47,285 nt of DNA from Anaerolineae bacterium (lineage in GTDB: Bacteria > Chloroflexota > Anaerolineae > Anaerolineales > Villigracilaceae): contig JABGQT010000082.1 of NCBI GenBank assembly GCA_018648685.1, forward strand, positions 1 through 47,285, read 5' to 3'. A model generated the notes under the pieces. That model was not told where the DNA came from, ran no database searches, and saw only the letters and a list, made by a program, of their open reading frames with translations. Positions 24,918 through 33,866 of the stretch are shown one piece after another; within the stretch, counting starts at the first letter, position 1, and each line of letters starts with the position of its first letter. The translations under genes and the position numbers were made by a program.

Positions 24918-27815
24918 CTATCTAATAATAACTTCGATTCGATTGGATTCTACTGTGGATTTCCCATGCATTTCGGCTATTGGCGTATTTGTTTCAACAG
25001 CCGCGAAGCATTGATAAACACCCGGAGAAAGATCAAGATGCAAAGGACCTTCTCTTTGAGGCTTGTCTAAAGAAAAAACAAGGGGATGTGTTCCTTGCCA
25101 AAGATCTTCTTCAGGGGAGAAATTAGCATTTGCGCTGATCACGATACTGTCAATAAATATCGCCATAAAATGATCGACGTCCCCTTCATGGCTAATAGAA
25201 AATTCAATATCACCATCAACTGTAATGGGACCAAGTCTTTCCCATTGCCATATATTAAGGTCATTTCCACCCACATCTGCAAAGGGATAGGATGCGCCTT
25301 CTACAACAAAATATGTGGGCTTTTCTTCTATGCTTCGTTTATAGTGTCGGACCCAGACATAAACGTCTTGTGATATTTCTGTGTTTTGTTTTATCCTAAG
25401 GGGAGCACTGCCATAATTATCTCTTGCAAAGCCTGTACCCATCCAGCCAGATGCAAAGCTAATTTCTGTCTGCCAGCCAGGCGACATAAAAAGATTCTCA
25501 GCTTCTAGCCAAAGAAAATCGGAGGCTCGTCTTTCGCAGGAAACGCTAACTTCCTGGGTTTCTTCGCCCTCCAATTCCCAATAGATGCTGTTGTTTTCAT
25601 CTTCTTCAATGCGCAAAGATGCTGAAGCACAGCCAATTCCTGCTGATTTTATATTTTCTATTTGAAAACGTGTGAAGAACTTCCCTTCGGCAACTTTCCC
25701 TGTTGGGTAACAAGCTCGAAGGGCATCTGCTACTTCTGGCGTTTCTCCTTGATCAAAGAGAATTTCGATATTTTCGTGAAAGTCCTTTTGCAGGTGGATT
25801 TCATTCAGCAGATCATCTGGCGCTATATAACGATAAGAACCTTCCAGCTTTTCAGGTGGGATATTTCCGAGCATATACAACTCTAGCATTTGGTACTCGT
25901 TATTAAGGGCTGTATTGGCGCTAGGCACCGCAGGAAGCAAAAGGAGGGTTTCCTCATCTGCTATTTGCGCGGCGAACTCTCCAATTTCCCGACGCATTTG
26001 GCGATCAGTGTTGTCGGAGACTTCGTTGAAGTAGATATAAAGATTGGCGAGAGGCAACCAAGCCAGGGGCAAGAGCGTTGCGGCAATGAGAAGAGGGCGA
26101 AGATTTTTCCCCAGAAAACTATCCAGTTCCATCCAGAAGAAGAATATCCCTAATGCTACAAAAAAGTAGACAGCAGGCAGGGCTGGGTAGTAGACACGTC
26201 CCATTGATGAGTTTGCCAAAATTGGGATGGGGAAAATAAATAAGATTACCCAGAGCAAGTTCCAAAGAGAGGCTTTTTTTCTAATCTGAAAGAGGGCAAT
26301 GACAAAACCCAATACCAGAAAGGGAAGAAAAATAGCGTTGAGTAGAGGACCCGGTCGATTATAGAGAAAATCTGAGCGTAAATCTATAAACCAGGTGGTA
26401 ATAACATTAGAAAAATACGACCAGAGTTTTGCTTTGGTTTCTGTGTCTAGCCCTTTTTCTTCAAACTGATAATAGCTCAGGCGGCTACTTAAATAAGGCA
26501 GTAAGAGGGGTAAAGAAAGGATCGTCGGCGCGAACAAAGCTGCAATGGCTTTGGCTCTCTCTAAAAAGGCTTCTTTTTGACGAGCCAACTCAACTAGAGC
26601 AATGAGAAGCATGACAAGAGAAAGGGGCCAAACAGTGTCGTAAGTGAGCATTCCCAACGCCAGCGCAATGCCGCTCAATCCATAAATTTGCCAACGTCGG
26701 GACTTTATTGCCCAGGCAAGCAAGGCGAGGGCAAGAATGGGCGGCGTTTTTACAAAACTCTCTACATTTGCCAAACGACTGGCACTAATATCAAAAATTG
26801 AAATGGCAAGAAGAGTACTCGCAAGCGCGGCAACAGGAAAGTTTGAAATTTGCCGCAAAAAATAATAGAAGAGCAATGTGCCTAGAATGCTGAGAAGAAC
26901 CACCGTGAGACGCGCAGCAAAAAGGCTGGGCCCCAAAAGGCGATGAAGGGGCATTTGGAGGTAGTAGCTGACAGGCAGAGCGTCTCGATGATATTCCCCT
27001 GAGCTGTCTGGTTCGCCAAGAACACCAAGATTGACTGCTTCTGATGTCCACTTGGCTTCATCACCTTCGATACCGTAAGGAATGACTCGCAGAGTATATA
27101 GACGTGCAAATCCGCTTAAGAAAAGGAGTGCAATGACGAAAACAATTTCTGTCCCCTTCTTGACTGGAAACACCGTATTACCGCTGTTTTCGCTTATATA
27201 TTTTCGCGAAAACCAAGCCCAAAGAGAAAATCCTGCGATGGCAACAAAATAGAGATTGCGCCCAACGCCATGCAGGTTTTCTGTTCCTGCTCCTTTGACC
27301 AAGAGCAACCATTGTCCCAAAATGGCAAGATTCATGGATGCAGCAAGGAGAACAAAACCCGCCCCAGCCCTTGAACGTTTTTTGATCACAGGGATTAGAA
27401 TAACCAATAAGAGGATACTGACCGCCGCACTCCCCCAACTCCAGAGGGCATTGTAATTGATGCGAATAAAATCTCTTCCCCAGCGCAAATTATAAAAGGG
27501 TCTCCCTGGTGTACCGGGGCTGATCGCAATCTCTCCATTTAAGCGCGGAGGAGCATAAATCCATGCAAAAATGCCAATAAGAGCAAACACACCCCCGAGA
27601 AGTATTTCCCAGCGGTATATTTTCAGGAAATATTTTATCTTTTCTTTGAATGGAGTATTTTGGGCTTCTTCGTCATCACTTTCAGGAGTGGCCACAGCAG
27701 GCGAGAGACCAACTGAAAAATTCTTCTCTTTGTCAGCAAGAAAAATCATCCCACCTACACTGATGATAAAAATAGCCAGTGAAAGGAGAATACCCAAAGA
27801 AAAGATGCTAACCAT
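24918..27815 (-). CDS. Large GT-C (PMT/GT39-like) membrane glycosyltransferase
   Basis: 965 residues, long for the family. A variable N-terminal region of about 230 residues with some seven hydrophobic segments precedes a GT39-like core starting at RLYTLRVIPYGIEGDEAKW, whose Glu/Asp pair matches the catalytic-loop acid of PMT/ArnT enzymes. About ten further membrane segments follow. The last 350 residues are hydrophilic and beta-rich (for example ASGWMGTGFARDNYGSAPL), probably an extracytoplasmic carbohydrate-binding or acceptor-binding domain. It is predicted to transfer a sugar from a polyprenyl carrier to a surface acceptor. It lies 10 bases downstream of the acyl-CoA dehydrogenase gene and 22 bases before the GT2 gene. 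Confidence 0.78.
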   Translation of the reverse strand: MVSIFSLGILLSLAIFIISVGGMIFLADKEKNFSVGLSPAVATPESDDEEAQNTPFKEKIKYFLKIYRWEILLGGVFALIGIFAWIYAPPRLNGEIAISPGTPGRPFYNLRWGRDFIRINYNALWSWGSAAVSILLLVILIPVIKKRSRAGAGFVLLAASMNLAILGQWLLLVKGAGTENLHGVGRNLYFVAIAGFSLWAWFSRKYISENSGNTVFPVKKGTEIVFVIALLFLSGFARLYTLRVIPYGIEGDEAKWTSEAVNLGVLGEPDSSGEYHRDALPVSYYLQMPLHRLLGPSLFAARLTVVLLSILGTLLFYYFLRQISNFPVAALASTLLAISIFDISASRLANVESFVKTPPILALALLAWAIKSRRWQIYGLSGIALALGMLTYDTVWPLSLVMLLIALVELARQKEAFLERAKAIAALFAPTILSLPLLLPYLSSRLSYYQFEEKGLDTETKAKLWSYFSNVITTWFIDLRSDFLYNRPGPLLNAIFLPFLVLGFVIALFQIRKKASLWNLLWVILFIFPIPILANSSMGRVYYPALPAVYFFVALGIFFFWMELDSFLGKNLRPLLIAATLLPLAWLPLANLYIYFNEVSDNTDRQMRREIGEFAAQIADEETLLLLPAVPSANTALNNEYQMLELYMLGNIPPEKLEGSYRYIAPDDLLNEIHLQKDFHENIEILFDQGETPEVADALRACYPTGKVAEGKFFTRFQIENIKSAGIGCASASLRIEEDENNSIYWELEGEETQEVSVSCERRASDFLWLEAENLFMSPGWQTEISFASGWMGTGFARDNYGSAPLRIKQNTEISQDVYVWVRHYKRSIEEKPTYFVVEGASYPFADVGGNDLNIWQWERLGPITVDGDIEFSISHEGDVDHFMAIFIDSIVISANANFSPEEDLWQGTHPLVFSLDKPQREGPLHLDLSPGVYQCFAAVETNTPIAEMHGKSTVESNRIEVIIR

Positions 27816-27825
27816 TCAATTAGAC

Positions 27826-28995
27826 CTAACGCAATCCTGTTTCCAAACGAGAGATAACCAAGCGCTGGATTTCGCTCGTCCCTTCGTAGATTTCAGTGAT
27901 CTTTGCGTCACGGAAATACCGCTCAACGGGATATTCTTTGCTGTAACCCATGCCGCCATGAATTTGAACAGAGGCGTGAGCGCAAAACATCGCGGTTTCA
28001 GAGGCAAAGAGCTTTGCTGTCGAGGCCGCCAAAGTGAAACGTTCTCCTGTTGTTTTGGATCGTTCTTTTGCCATCGCAGCGTTATAAACCAACAAGCGCG
28101 CTGCTTCAATGCGTGTTTTCATATCGGCTAATTTGAAAGAATTCCCCTGAAATTGACCAATTTTTTTACCAAAGGCTTCGCGTTCACGGGCATAATCAAT
28201 TGCGGCATCGTAGGATGCTTCGGCAATCCCCAAAGCCTGCGATGCGATGCCGATGCGCCCTACATCGAGAACGGTCATAGCGATCTTGAAACCTTCACCT
28301 TCTTCACCAAGTCGATTTTCAACAGGGCAGCGATAATCTTCAAAGACGATCTCGCTCGTTGCGGAGGCTCGAATGCCCATCTTCGGCTCTTTTTTACCGC
28401 GAACAAATCCGGGGTGATTCGCATCCACGATGAAGGCAGTGATACCCTTCGCACCTTTGTCCGGATCAGTAACCACGTAAACTACTACATAATCTGCGAC
28501 GGGGCCGCCCGTGACCCAAGACTTGCGTCCGTTGATGATATATTCATCCCCATCCCGAAGAGCTCGGCTGCGCATGGTTGCCGCATCAGAACCAGACATA
28601 GGCTCGGTCAGCGAGTATGCTCCTACAGCTTCTCCTGAAGCAACCGGGGTAACAAATTTCTTCTTCTGCTCTTCCGTGCCAAATTTCAAAATGCCGTGAC
28701 AATAAAGAGAGTTATTCACCGACATGATCGTGCCATGTGAAGCATCTGCTTTGCAAATTTCTTCCAGCGCCAAGACATAAGCGAGCGTATCCATCTCTGC
28801 GCCACCGTATACTTCGGGGACTTCGATGCCCATAAAGCCCATCTCGCCCATCGCTTTGATGGTGTCTGAGGGGAACTTCCCTGTTTCATCATATTCTGCT
28901 GCAATAGGCGCAATTTCAGACTGCGCAAAATCACGGGCAGCATCCAGAATCATTTTGTGTTCGTCGCTTAGTGGGAATAGTGCGGTATCGGTCAT
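27826..28995 (-). CDS. Acyl-CoA dehydrogenase
   Basis: 389-residue FAD-dependent acyl-CoA dehydrogenase (short/medium-chain class). Seen are GIEVPEVYGGAEMDTLAYVL, the FAD/substrate segments AYSLTEPMSGSDAATMRSRA and GRKSWVTGGPVADYV, then QIHGGMGYSKEYPVERYFRD. The catalytic base is probably the Glu in IYEGTSEIQRLVIS. It oxidises acyl-CoA to enoyl-CoA and passes electrons to ETF; no ETF genes are in the window. It may work with the acyl-CoA carboxylase encoded at the end of the same gene run. The ATG at 28995 has ggagga upstream, and a promoter is at 29032-29059. Confidence 0.93.
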   Translation of the reverse strand: MTDTALFPLSDEHKMILDAARDFAQSEIAPIAAEYDETGKFPSDTIKAMGEMGFMGIEVPEVYGGAEMDTLAYVLALEEICKADASHGTIMSVNNSLYCHGILKFGTEEQKKKFVTPVASGEAVGAYSLTEPMSGSDAATMRSRALRDGDEYIINGRKSWVTGGPVADYVVVYVVTDPDKGAKGITAFIVDANHPGFVRGKKEPKMGIRASATSEIVFEDYRCPVENRLGEEGEGFKIAMTVLDVGRIGIASQALGIAEASYDAAIDYAREREAFGKKIGQFQGNSFKLADMKTRIEAARLLVYNAAMAKERSKTTGERFTLAASTAKLFASETAMFCAHASVQIHGGMGYSKEYPVERYFRDAKITEIYEGTSEIQRLVISRLETGLR

Positions 28996-29031
28996 TTAGG
29001 TCCTCCGGTGGCAGGAATTTAGGATGGCGCA

Positions 29032-29059
29032 ATTATAGCATGAGGCGTTAGTTTCGCAA
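29032..29059 (-). promoter_or_regulatory. Promoter of the acyl-CoA dehydrogenase gene run
   Basis: On the minus strand TTGCGA (29059-29054) and a perfect TATAAT (29037-29032) are separated by 16 bases. The box lies about 36 bases before the start codon and is the only good promoter seen upstream of the long minus-strand run. Confidence 0.65.
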
Positions 29060-29081
29060 CAAAAAGAAGATTTCGAATTTG

Positions 29082-29507
29082 CTAAAATTTATAGAAATAG
29101 ACATTCGTCTTCCAATGTTTAAACCCCATTTTTTGATAGAGTTTATTTGCTGCCACTCGAAGTGGATTTGATGTGAGCATAACACCATTTGCCCCATAGT
29201 CTTTGGCAATATCGAGAGCCGCGCTAGTCAATTCGGAGGCAATTCCTTGCCCTCGGGCAGATTCGTCCACAACGAGATCTTCGATGAGGGCGCGCAATCC
29301 GGTAGGAACACGGAAGCAAGTTAAGGTTAAGGTCGCTACGATTTTTTCATCCGATTGACGAGCAAGCAGAAGCGTAGTCGCCTCTGTTGAAATTATCTCT
29401 GACAACTCATTCCACGTAGGTGGTTTTAGAGAAGAAAGTTGGGGAATTAAACGCAAAAAAGCTTCGTAGATTTCATCTGTTAGCTCAATAACTGGGTGGA
29501 TATTCAT
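29082..29507 (-). CDS. GNAT-family N-acetyltransferase
   Basis: 141-residue acetyl-CoA-dependent acyltransferase. The acetyl-CoA-binding motif A is RALIEDLVVDESARGQGIAS, with the R/Q-x-x-G-x-G/A signature in ARGQGIASEL, and the C-terminal motif B is NKLYQKMGFKHWKT. The acceptor substrate is unknown. The ATG at 29507 has ggagaag upstream; an in-frame Met 24 bases upstream lacks a ribosome site. It is read divergently from the methyltransferase gene. Confidence 0.87.
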   Translation of the reverse strand: MNIHPVIELTDEIYEAFLRLIPQLSSLKPPTWNELSEIISTEATTLLLARQSDEKIVATLTLTCFRVPTGLRALIEDLVVDESARGQGIASELTSAALDIAKDYGANGVMLTSNPLRVAANKLYQKMGFKHWKTNVYFYKF

Positions 29508-29623
29508 AACTTCTCCAATAACCGCATACACAAATTCTTTGCTATCTATCGCTGCAATATCATATCCCTTTTTAAGAATAAGGCAAATATGGAGTTATCC
29601 CGCTACACAATGCCCAGAAAAAA

Positions 29624-29639
29624 CTTTTCCATGTATAAT
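29624..29639 (+). promoter_or_regulatory. Repeated 16-base promoter box, copy upstream of the methyltransferase
   Basis: cttttccatgtataat, which contains a perfect TATAAT (29634-29639), recurs exactly at 33200-33215 upstream of another plus-strand gene. The best -35 at 17-base spacing (tgccca) is poor, so the shared upstream bases may be an activator or sigma-factor element. Confidence 0.5.
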
Positions 29640-29683
29640 CCGCATTCTATCAGTGATACTTCTAGAACTAAACGAGGTCAAAT

Positions 29684-30409
29684 ATGTCAACAGTTAAGCA
29701 ACATTATGATGAAGTTCTTTCAGATGTCTATTCATGGTTGTATGGCGGATTTGAAAATAGTGTTAAGCAGTATATTGAGTTCTTCAAAAAGCATCAAATA
29801 ATCCCTCAAGGCTCTGGTATCGCAATCGATCTTGGCGCAGGATGTGGATTTCAGTCAATTCCTTTAGCCAAATCTGGATATACAGTTACCGCTATTGATT
29901 TTGATGCCAAGCTATTAAGTGAATTAAAAAGAAATTCAGAAGGTCTTGAGATCATAACCGTTCAGGGCGATTTAATTGATTTTGATAAATCTCTGAATAC
30001 CAGCGCTGAGTTAATCGTTTGTATGACAGACACAATTCTCCATTTGGAATCAAGAGAAAAGGTAGCTTCTCTTTTTGCGAAAGTTTTTGCAGCACTCGAG
30101 GCTGGCGGAAAATTCATCATAACCTTCCGAGATCTAACTTATGAATTGAAAGATGCAGACAGGATATTACCTGTGAGGAGTGATGAAAACACCGTTTTCA
30201 CATGCTTTCTAGAATATGAGTCTAAAACGGTGAAGGTTCATGATATTGTCTATCAAAAAACCAATGGAGAATGGAATCTATCAAAAAGTTTCTATCGAAA
30301 ACTTCGATTATCTGAAGCATGGGTAAGTGAGCAATTATCGCAATCCGGATTCAGCAAAATAGATTCAACTGTAGAAAATGGTGTTATTACAATCACCGCG
30401 AGCGTTTGA
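29684..30409 (+). CDS. Class I SAM-dependent methyltransferase
   Basis: 241 residues. The SAM-binding motif I is AIDLGAGCGFQSIPLAKSGY (D49, G51, G53, G55), followed by an acidic residue at the end of strand 2 (AIDFDAKLL) and motif IV-like AELIVCMTDTILHL. The substrate is unknown; it looks like a small-molecule methyltransferase. The ATG follows cgaggtcaaat. By eye the gene is more AT-rich than its neighbours (many aaa/gaa/att codons), which may indicate acquisition by transfer. It is 151 bases upstream of ahcY, whose enzyme removes the product SAH, but a separate promoter is likely. Confidence 0.85.
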   Translation: MSTVKQHYDEVLSDVYSWLYGGFENSVKQYIEFFKKHQIIPQGSGIAIDLGAGCGFQSIPLAKSGYTVTAIDFDAKLLSELKRNSEGLEIITVQGDLIDFDKSLNTSAELIVCMTDTILHLESREKVASLFAKVFAALEAGGKFIITFRDLTYELKDADRILPVRSDENTVFTCFLEYESKTVKVHDIVYQKTNGEWNLSKSFYRKLRLSEAWVSEQLSQSGFSKIDSTVENGVITITASV

Positions 30410-30437
30410 CAATCGTGGGTGTCGCAAGTAGAATTCT

Positions 30438-30466
30438 TTGCGCCTTTTGAAAAAGGCAGATATTAT
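30438..30466 (+). promoter_or_regulatory. Possible promoter of ahcY, overlapping a small hairpin
   Basis: TTGCGC (30438-30443) and TATTAT (30461-30466) are 17 bases apart. The spacer contains gccttt-tgaa-aaaggc, a 6-bp hairpin that could be a weak terminator of the methyltransferase gene instead. The leader from here to the start codon is about 90 bases. Confidence 0.4.
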
Positions 30467-30560
30467 TTAAATCACCTAATAATGTCCAAAAAAATGTAAA
30501 TTATCCAAATTTTCATTCGCACGATTCTCTTCGCTGGAGATCATGTTTTAAGGAGAAAAA

Positions 30561-31976
30561 ATGTTAGAAGCTGTTGAAAAAACAACGACCGATTATTATG
30601 TGGCAGATATGTCACTTGCTGAATGGGGTCATAAAGAGATCGCCATTGCTGAAAAAGAAATGCCTGGCTTGATGTCCTTGCAGAAGAAATATGGTGAATC
30701 CAAGCCTTTAGCAGGTGCACGGATCGCCGGTTCCCTGCATATGACCATTCAAACCGCTGTGTTGATCAAGACCCTTGTCGCACTGGGCGCAGAAGTCCGT
30801 TGGGCTTCCTGCAACATCTACTCCACGCAGGATCACGCAGCTGCCGCAATCGCTGACCTGGATATTCCCGTTTTCGCGTTCAAAGGCGAAAATCTGGACG
30901 AATACTGGGAGTTCACTCACCGTATTATGGAATGGGCGGACGGCGGCACACCCAATCTTATTTTGGATGACGGCGGCGATGCCACTCTTCTCGTAATCCT
31001 TGGCTCCAATGCCGAAAAAGACCCCTCCGTACTCGACAACCCCGGCAGCGAAGAAGAAGTCGCTCTTTTCACTGCCATCCGCAAACGCTTGAGCGAAAAA
31101 CCCGGCTGGTACAGCGAACGCTTGGCGGCCATTCAGGGTGTCTCGGAAGAAACCACGACGGGCGTACATCGCCTTTATCAACTCTTTGAGGAAGGCAACC
31201 TCCCCTTCCCCGCTTTTAACGTTAACGACTCTGTCACCAAATCAAAATTTGACAATCTTTATGGCTGCCGCGAATCTCTCGTGGATGGCATCAAGCGTGC
31301 CACCGATGTCATGATCGCTGGTAAGATCGCAATCGTATTGGGCTTCGGTGATGTGGGCAAGGGTAGCGCTCAGTCCTTGCGCGGCTTGGGCGCCACCGTT
31401 TGGGTGACAGAAATTGATCCCATTTGTGCTTTGCAGGCTGCGATGGAAGGCTATCGCGTTGTCAAGATGGACGAAGCCTGCTCTCAGGGCGATATTTTCG
31501 TCACGGCCACAGGTAATTACCACGTCATCAACCACGACCACATGGCACAAATGAAGGACGAAGCCATCGTTTGTAATATCGGTCACTTCGATAATGAAAT
31601 CGACGTTGCTGGTCTTGAGCAATATGAATGGGATAATATCAAACCGCAAGTTGATCACATCATCTTCCCCGATGGCAAGAGAATCACCTTGTTGGCAAAA
31701 GGTCGTTTAGTCAACTTAGGTTGCGGCACTGGTCATCCCAGCTTTGTAATGTCCAACTCTTTCACCAATCAGGTTTTGGCACAGATGGAACTCTGGCAAA
31801 ATAACGACGAGTACGAAAATCGTGTTTATACCTTGCCCAAGAAATTGGATGAAGAAGTTGCCCGCCTGCATCTTGAGAAAATCGGCGTTAAACTGACCGA
31901 GCTTAGCAAAGAGCAAGCTGACTACATCAGCGTCCCTGCTGAAGGTCCTTATAAACCCGATCACTACCGCTACTAA
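30561..31976 (+). CDS. ahcY: Adenosylhomocysteinase (S-adenosylhomocysteine hydrolase)
   Basis: 471-residue NAD-dependent enzyme that reversibly splits S-adenosylhomocysteine into adenosine and homocysteine. Motifs include [57 protein letters not shown], the NAD fold [12 protein letters not shown] (G261-G266) and the C-terminal KPDHYRY. The roughly 40-residue insertion of the longer bacterial form is present (around residues 147-190). The ATG has aaggag 8 bases upstream. It is convergent with a PfkB-family kinase that could phosphorylate the released adenosine. Confidence 0.97.
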   Translation: MLEAVEKTTTDYYVADMSLAEWGHKEIAIAEKEMPGLMSLQKKYGESKPLAGARIAGSLHMTIQTAVLIKTLVALGAEVRWASCNIYSTQDHAAAAIADLDIPVFAFKGENLDEYWEFTHRIMEWADGGTPNLILDDGGDATLLVILGSNAEKDPSVLDNPGSEEEVALFTAIRKRLSEKPGWYSERLAAIQGVSEETTTGVHRLYQLFEEGNLPFPAFNVNDSVTKSKFDNLYGCRESLVDGIKRATDVMIAGKIAIVLGFGDVGKGSAQSLRGLGATVWVTEIDPICALQAAMEGYRVVKMDEACSQGDIFVTATGNYHVINHDHMAQMKDEAIVCNIGHFDNEIDVAGLEQYEWDNIKPQVDHIIFPDGKRITLLAKGRLVNLGCGTGHPSFVMSNSFTNQVLAQMELWQNNDEYENRVYTLPKKLDEEVARLHLEKIGVKLTELSKEQADYISVPAEGPYKPDHYRY

Positions 31977-31998
31977 ATCAGCCATCTATCTTGTATAC

Positions 31999-32039
31999 AA
32001 AAAGTCAGGAAAACTCTTTCGAGTTTTCCTGACTTTTTT
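31999..32039. terminator. Bidirectional terminator between ahcY and the PfkB kinase gene
   Basis: An approximately 17-bp stem, aaaagtcaggaaaactc with gagttttcctgactttt and a short tttc-type loop, is flanked by T tracts on both strands. It serves both convergent genes. Confidence 0.9.
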
Positions 32040-32121
32040 CTTTAACTTGCCACCTCTGTCTTTAGGCTATAGATAATCTAAGGCTTGTATAGAACATATC
32101 TATAACCAGCTATTCCTATTT

Positions 32122-33081
32122 CTAATTATCCAGTAGTTGATCCAACTTTCCAGCATCATCAAAGTGCTCTCTAAAACGGGCTACAAATTCTCCCCGTGTA
32201 TAGTTATGATTTTGTGTGCCGCTCTGCTCCAAAACATAAACAGCAGCGAGCGAACCGATTTGTCCGCAAAGTTCCCAATCCCAACCTCTGCCATAAGCAG
32301 CCAGAAAGCCACCGCGGAAGGCATCACCTACGCCTGTGGGGTCAACGATCTCTTGCTCAGGAACAGTTGGGATATGGGTTTCTTTCCCATCAGCATAAAT
32401 ATCTGCGCCGTCTTTCCCGCGCGTGATCACAATATGGTTCACTTGCGCTAGCATTCCATCCAAGTCAAGCCCCGTTTTCTTGGAGATCAATCCGAACTCG
32501 TAATCATTCACGAAAAGGAAGTGAGCGCCTTGCATATCGCGGGCGATCTCTTCGCCTTCGAGACGGAGCAATTGCTGGCTGGGATCATAAAGATAAGGAA
32601 TATCCAGTTCGCGGCACTCGGCAGCGAATTTGGTCATTGCATCGAGAGCGTTCGGGGAGACGACGACCAACTCTGGTTTTTTACCCAAATCCTTGAGAGA
32701 TTGAACAGCGGCATGCCCCATTGCACCGGGAGAGAAGCTGGCGATCTGGGCACTGGTCTGGTCGGTAGTTGCAAAAAAGGATGCTGTAAAAACATCGGGG
32801 ATCGCTTTGGCGTATTCGGTGTCTACACCCTGCGCGTCAAGCCAGGTGCGGTAGTCACTGAAATCCTGCCCAACGGTCGCCATCAGACGCGGATTTCCGC
32901 CAAGTAATGCCAAAGTATAGGCAATATTTGGAGCAACGCCCCCACGTTCACGCGTCATCGAATCCACAAGAAAAGAAAGACTAATAGAAGATAAACGCTC
33001 GGGCAAAATTTGTTCTTCAAATTTCCCAGGGAAAGTCATTAAGTAATCGTAGGCTACTGAGCCTGTCAGTAAAATATCCAT
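32122..33081 (-). CDS. PfkB-family carbohydrate/adenosine kinase
   Basis: 319-residue ribokinase-like kinase. It starts MDILLTGSVAYDYLMTFPG, has the N-terminal signature region GGVAPNIAYTLALLGGNPRL, and the C-terminal PfkB signature with the catalytic Asp in VDPTGVGDAFRGGFLAAYG. Adenosine kinases and sugar kinases share this fold. Position opposite ahcY argues for adenosine kinase, removing the product that would otherwise inhibit SAH hydrolysis; this is an inference from context. aaggaag precedes the ATG, and a very good promoter is at 33152-33180. Confidence 0.88.
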   Translation of the reverse strand: MDILLTGSVAYDYLMTFPGKFEEQILPERLSSISLSFLVDSMTRERGGVAPNIAYTLALLGGNPRLMATVGQDFSDYRTWLDAQGVDTEYAKAIPDVFTASFFATTDQTSAQIASFSPGAMGHAAVQSLKDLGKKPELVVVSPNALDAMTKFAAECRELDIPYLYDPSQQLLRLEGEEIARDMQGAHFLFVNDYEFGLISKKTGLDLDGMLAQVNHIVITRGKDGADIYADGKETHIPTVPEQEIVDPTGVGDAFRGGFLAAYGRGWDWELCGQIGSLAAVYVLEQSGTQNHNYTRGEFVARFREHFDDAGKLDQLLDN

Positions 33082-33112
33082 TTTTTCTTCCTTTTTTGGC
33101 TATTTGCCCGAA

Positions 33113-33139
33113 AATAGCGCGCTCTTTGAGCACGCTATT
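33113..33139 (-). promoter_or_regulatory. Leader hairpin of the PfkB kinase gene
   Basis: aatagcgcgctc (33113-33124) pairs with gagcacgctatt (33128-33139) except for one G-U/mismatch position, with a ttt loop. It lies between the predicted start of transcription (near 33145) and the ribosome site, so it would form at the 5' end of the message. It may stabilise the mRNA or modulate translation. Confidence 0.5.
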
Positions 33140-33151
33140 AGAAACGGGGCT

Positions 33152-33180
33152 AGTTTAGCATGAGAGAAGAGGCTTGTCAA
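33152..33180 (-). promoter_or_regulatory. Near-consensus promoter of the PfkB kinase gene
   Basis: On the minus strand a perfect TTGACA (33180-33175) is followed after 17 bases by TAAACT (33157-33152). It lies about 70 bases upstream of the kinase ATG. Confidence 0.75.
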
Positions 33181-33199
33181 AGATAAATAACGAGAGTAG

Positions 33200-33215
33200 C
33201 TTTTCCATGTATAAT
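33200..33215 (+). promoter_or_regulatory. Repeated 16-base promoter box, copy upstream of the zinc-ribbon gene
   Basis: cttttccatgtataat, identical to 29624-29639, with TATAAT at 33210-33215. The leader to the GTG start at 33327 would be about 105 bases. No consensus -35 at normal spacing. Confidence 0.5.
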
Positions 33216-33326
33216 TATTGCCAGTAAGATTTACACAGCGATAATTTCGCCCCCCTAGGCGATCTCTAAATCAGAATAAATGAATCCCCTAGATAAATTT
33301 AGAATCATAAGTAAAGGATAGAAAAA

Positions 33327-33734
33327 GTGAACGCATTCAACCATGAGCTCGCAACCTTGCGAAAACAGAAAAAGCATAAAGTGTTTGGGCAAATTGATGT
33401 TTATAAATCTCCATTTGAAATTCAACCCTACGATTTATACTCGGCATTTTTCTATGTAAGCAAAAGCAAAGAATCTTTTTCTCAGAGCGAGCACGATGAT
33501 ACAGAAAGAAATGCGGCATTATTCCTGCTTGCAGAGGACACATTAAGATTACTTCAACATGCTGGTTTCTCTCTTGTGTTAAATGATTTGAACCGCTTGA
33601 TGGACGGCGTCAATGATGTGAAATGCACAATATGTGAAAATGTTGTTGACGAAGAAGAAGGGTGGGAAGAAGCTCCTAAAGGGAAAGTTGTTTGCGAAAA
33701 CTGTTCTTTTTCGCTTAGGCAAATCTTAAAGTAA
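33327..33734 (+). CDS. Uncharacterised protein with C-terminal zinc-ribbon-like CxxC pairs
   Basis: 135 residues with no recognised family. The N-terminal two thirds is mixed and soluble, with an aromatic stretch FEIQPYDLYSAFFYVSKSKE. The C-terminus has two CxxC knuckles (CTICENVV and CENCSF) about 20 residues apart, fitting one zinc site. The GTG start at 33327 follows aaaggatagaaaaa. It stands alone, with its own promoter box (33200-33215) and terminator (33770-33806). AT-rich by eye. It could be a nucleic-acid-binding or regulatory protein, but nothing proves this. Confidence 0.65.
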   Translation: MNAFNHELATLRKQKKHKVFGQIDVYKSPFEIQPYDLYSAFFYVSKSKESFSQSEHDDTERNAALFLLAEDTLRLLQHAGFSLVLNDLNRLMDGVNDVKCTICENVVDEEEGWEEAPKGKVVCENCSFSLRQILK

Positions 33735-33769
33735 ATAAGCCATTCACTCCACGTTAGACTTTACCAGCC

Positions 33770-33806
33770 AAAGAGACGCTCTTATCAAATGGCGCCTCTT
33801 TTCATT
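33770..33806 (+). terminator. Rho-independent terminator after the zinc-ribbon gene
   Basis: aaagagacgc (33770-33779) pairs with gcgcctcttt (33792-33801) with one mismatch, followed by a T-rich tract. Confidence 0.65.
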
Positions 33807-33830
33807 TTCCCCGCAAGAGTCACGCGCTAA

Positions 33831-33858
33831 TTGACATTCACAGGGCTTAGGCTAAAAT
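33831..33858 (+). promoter_or_regulatory. Near-consensus promoter of rel, positioned for a leaderless transcript
   Basis: A perfect TTGACA (33831-33836), a 16-base spacer and TAAAAT (33853-33858). The rel ATG is at 33867, so transcription should start about 0-3 bases before it. No Shine-Dalgarno sequence can fit. Confidence 0.75.
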
Positions 33859-33866
33859 AAAGCCAG

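Noticed and set aside
30410-30560. SAH or SAM riboswitch upstream of ahcY
   Set aside because: The leader is AT-rich and only a 6-bp hairpin is visible; I could not find a conserved riboswitch core by eye. A covariance-model search of this stretch would decide.
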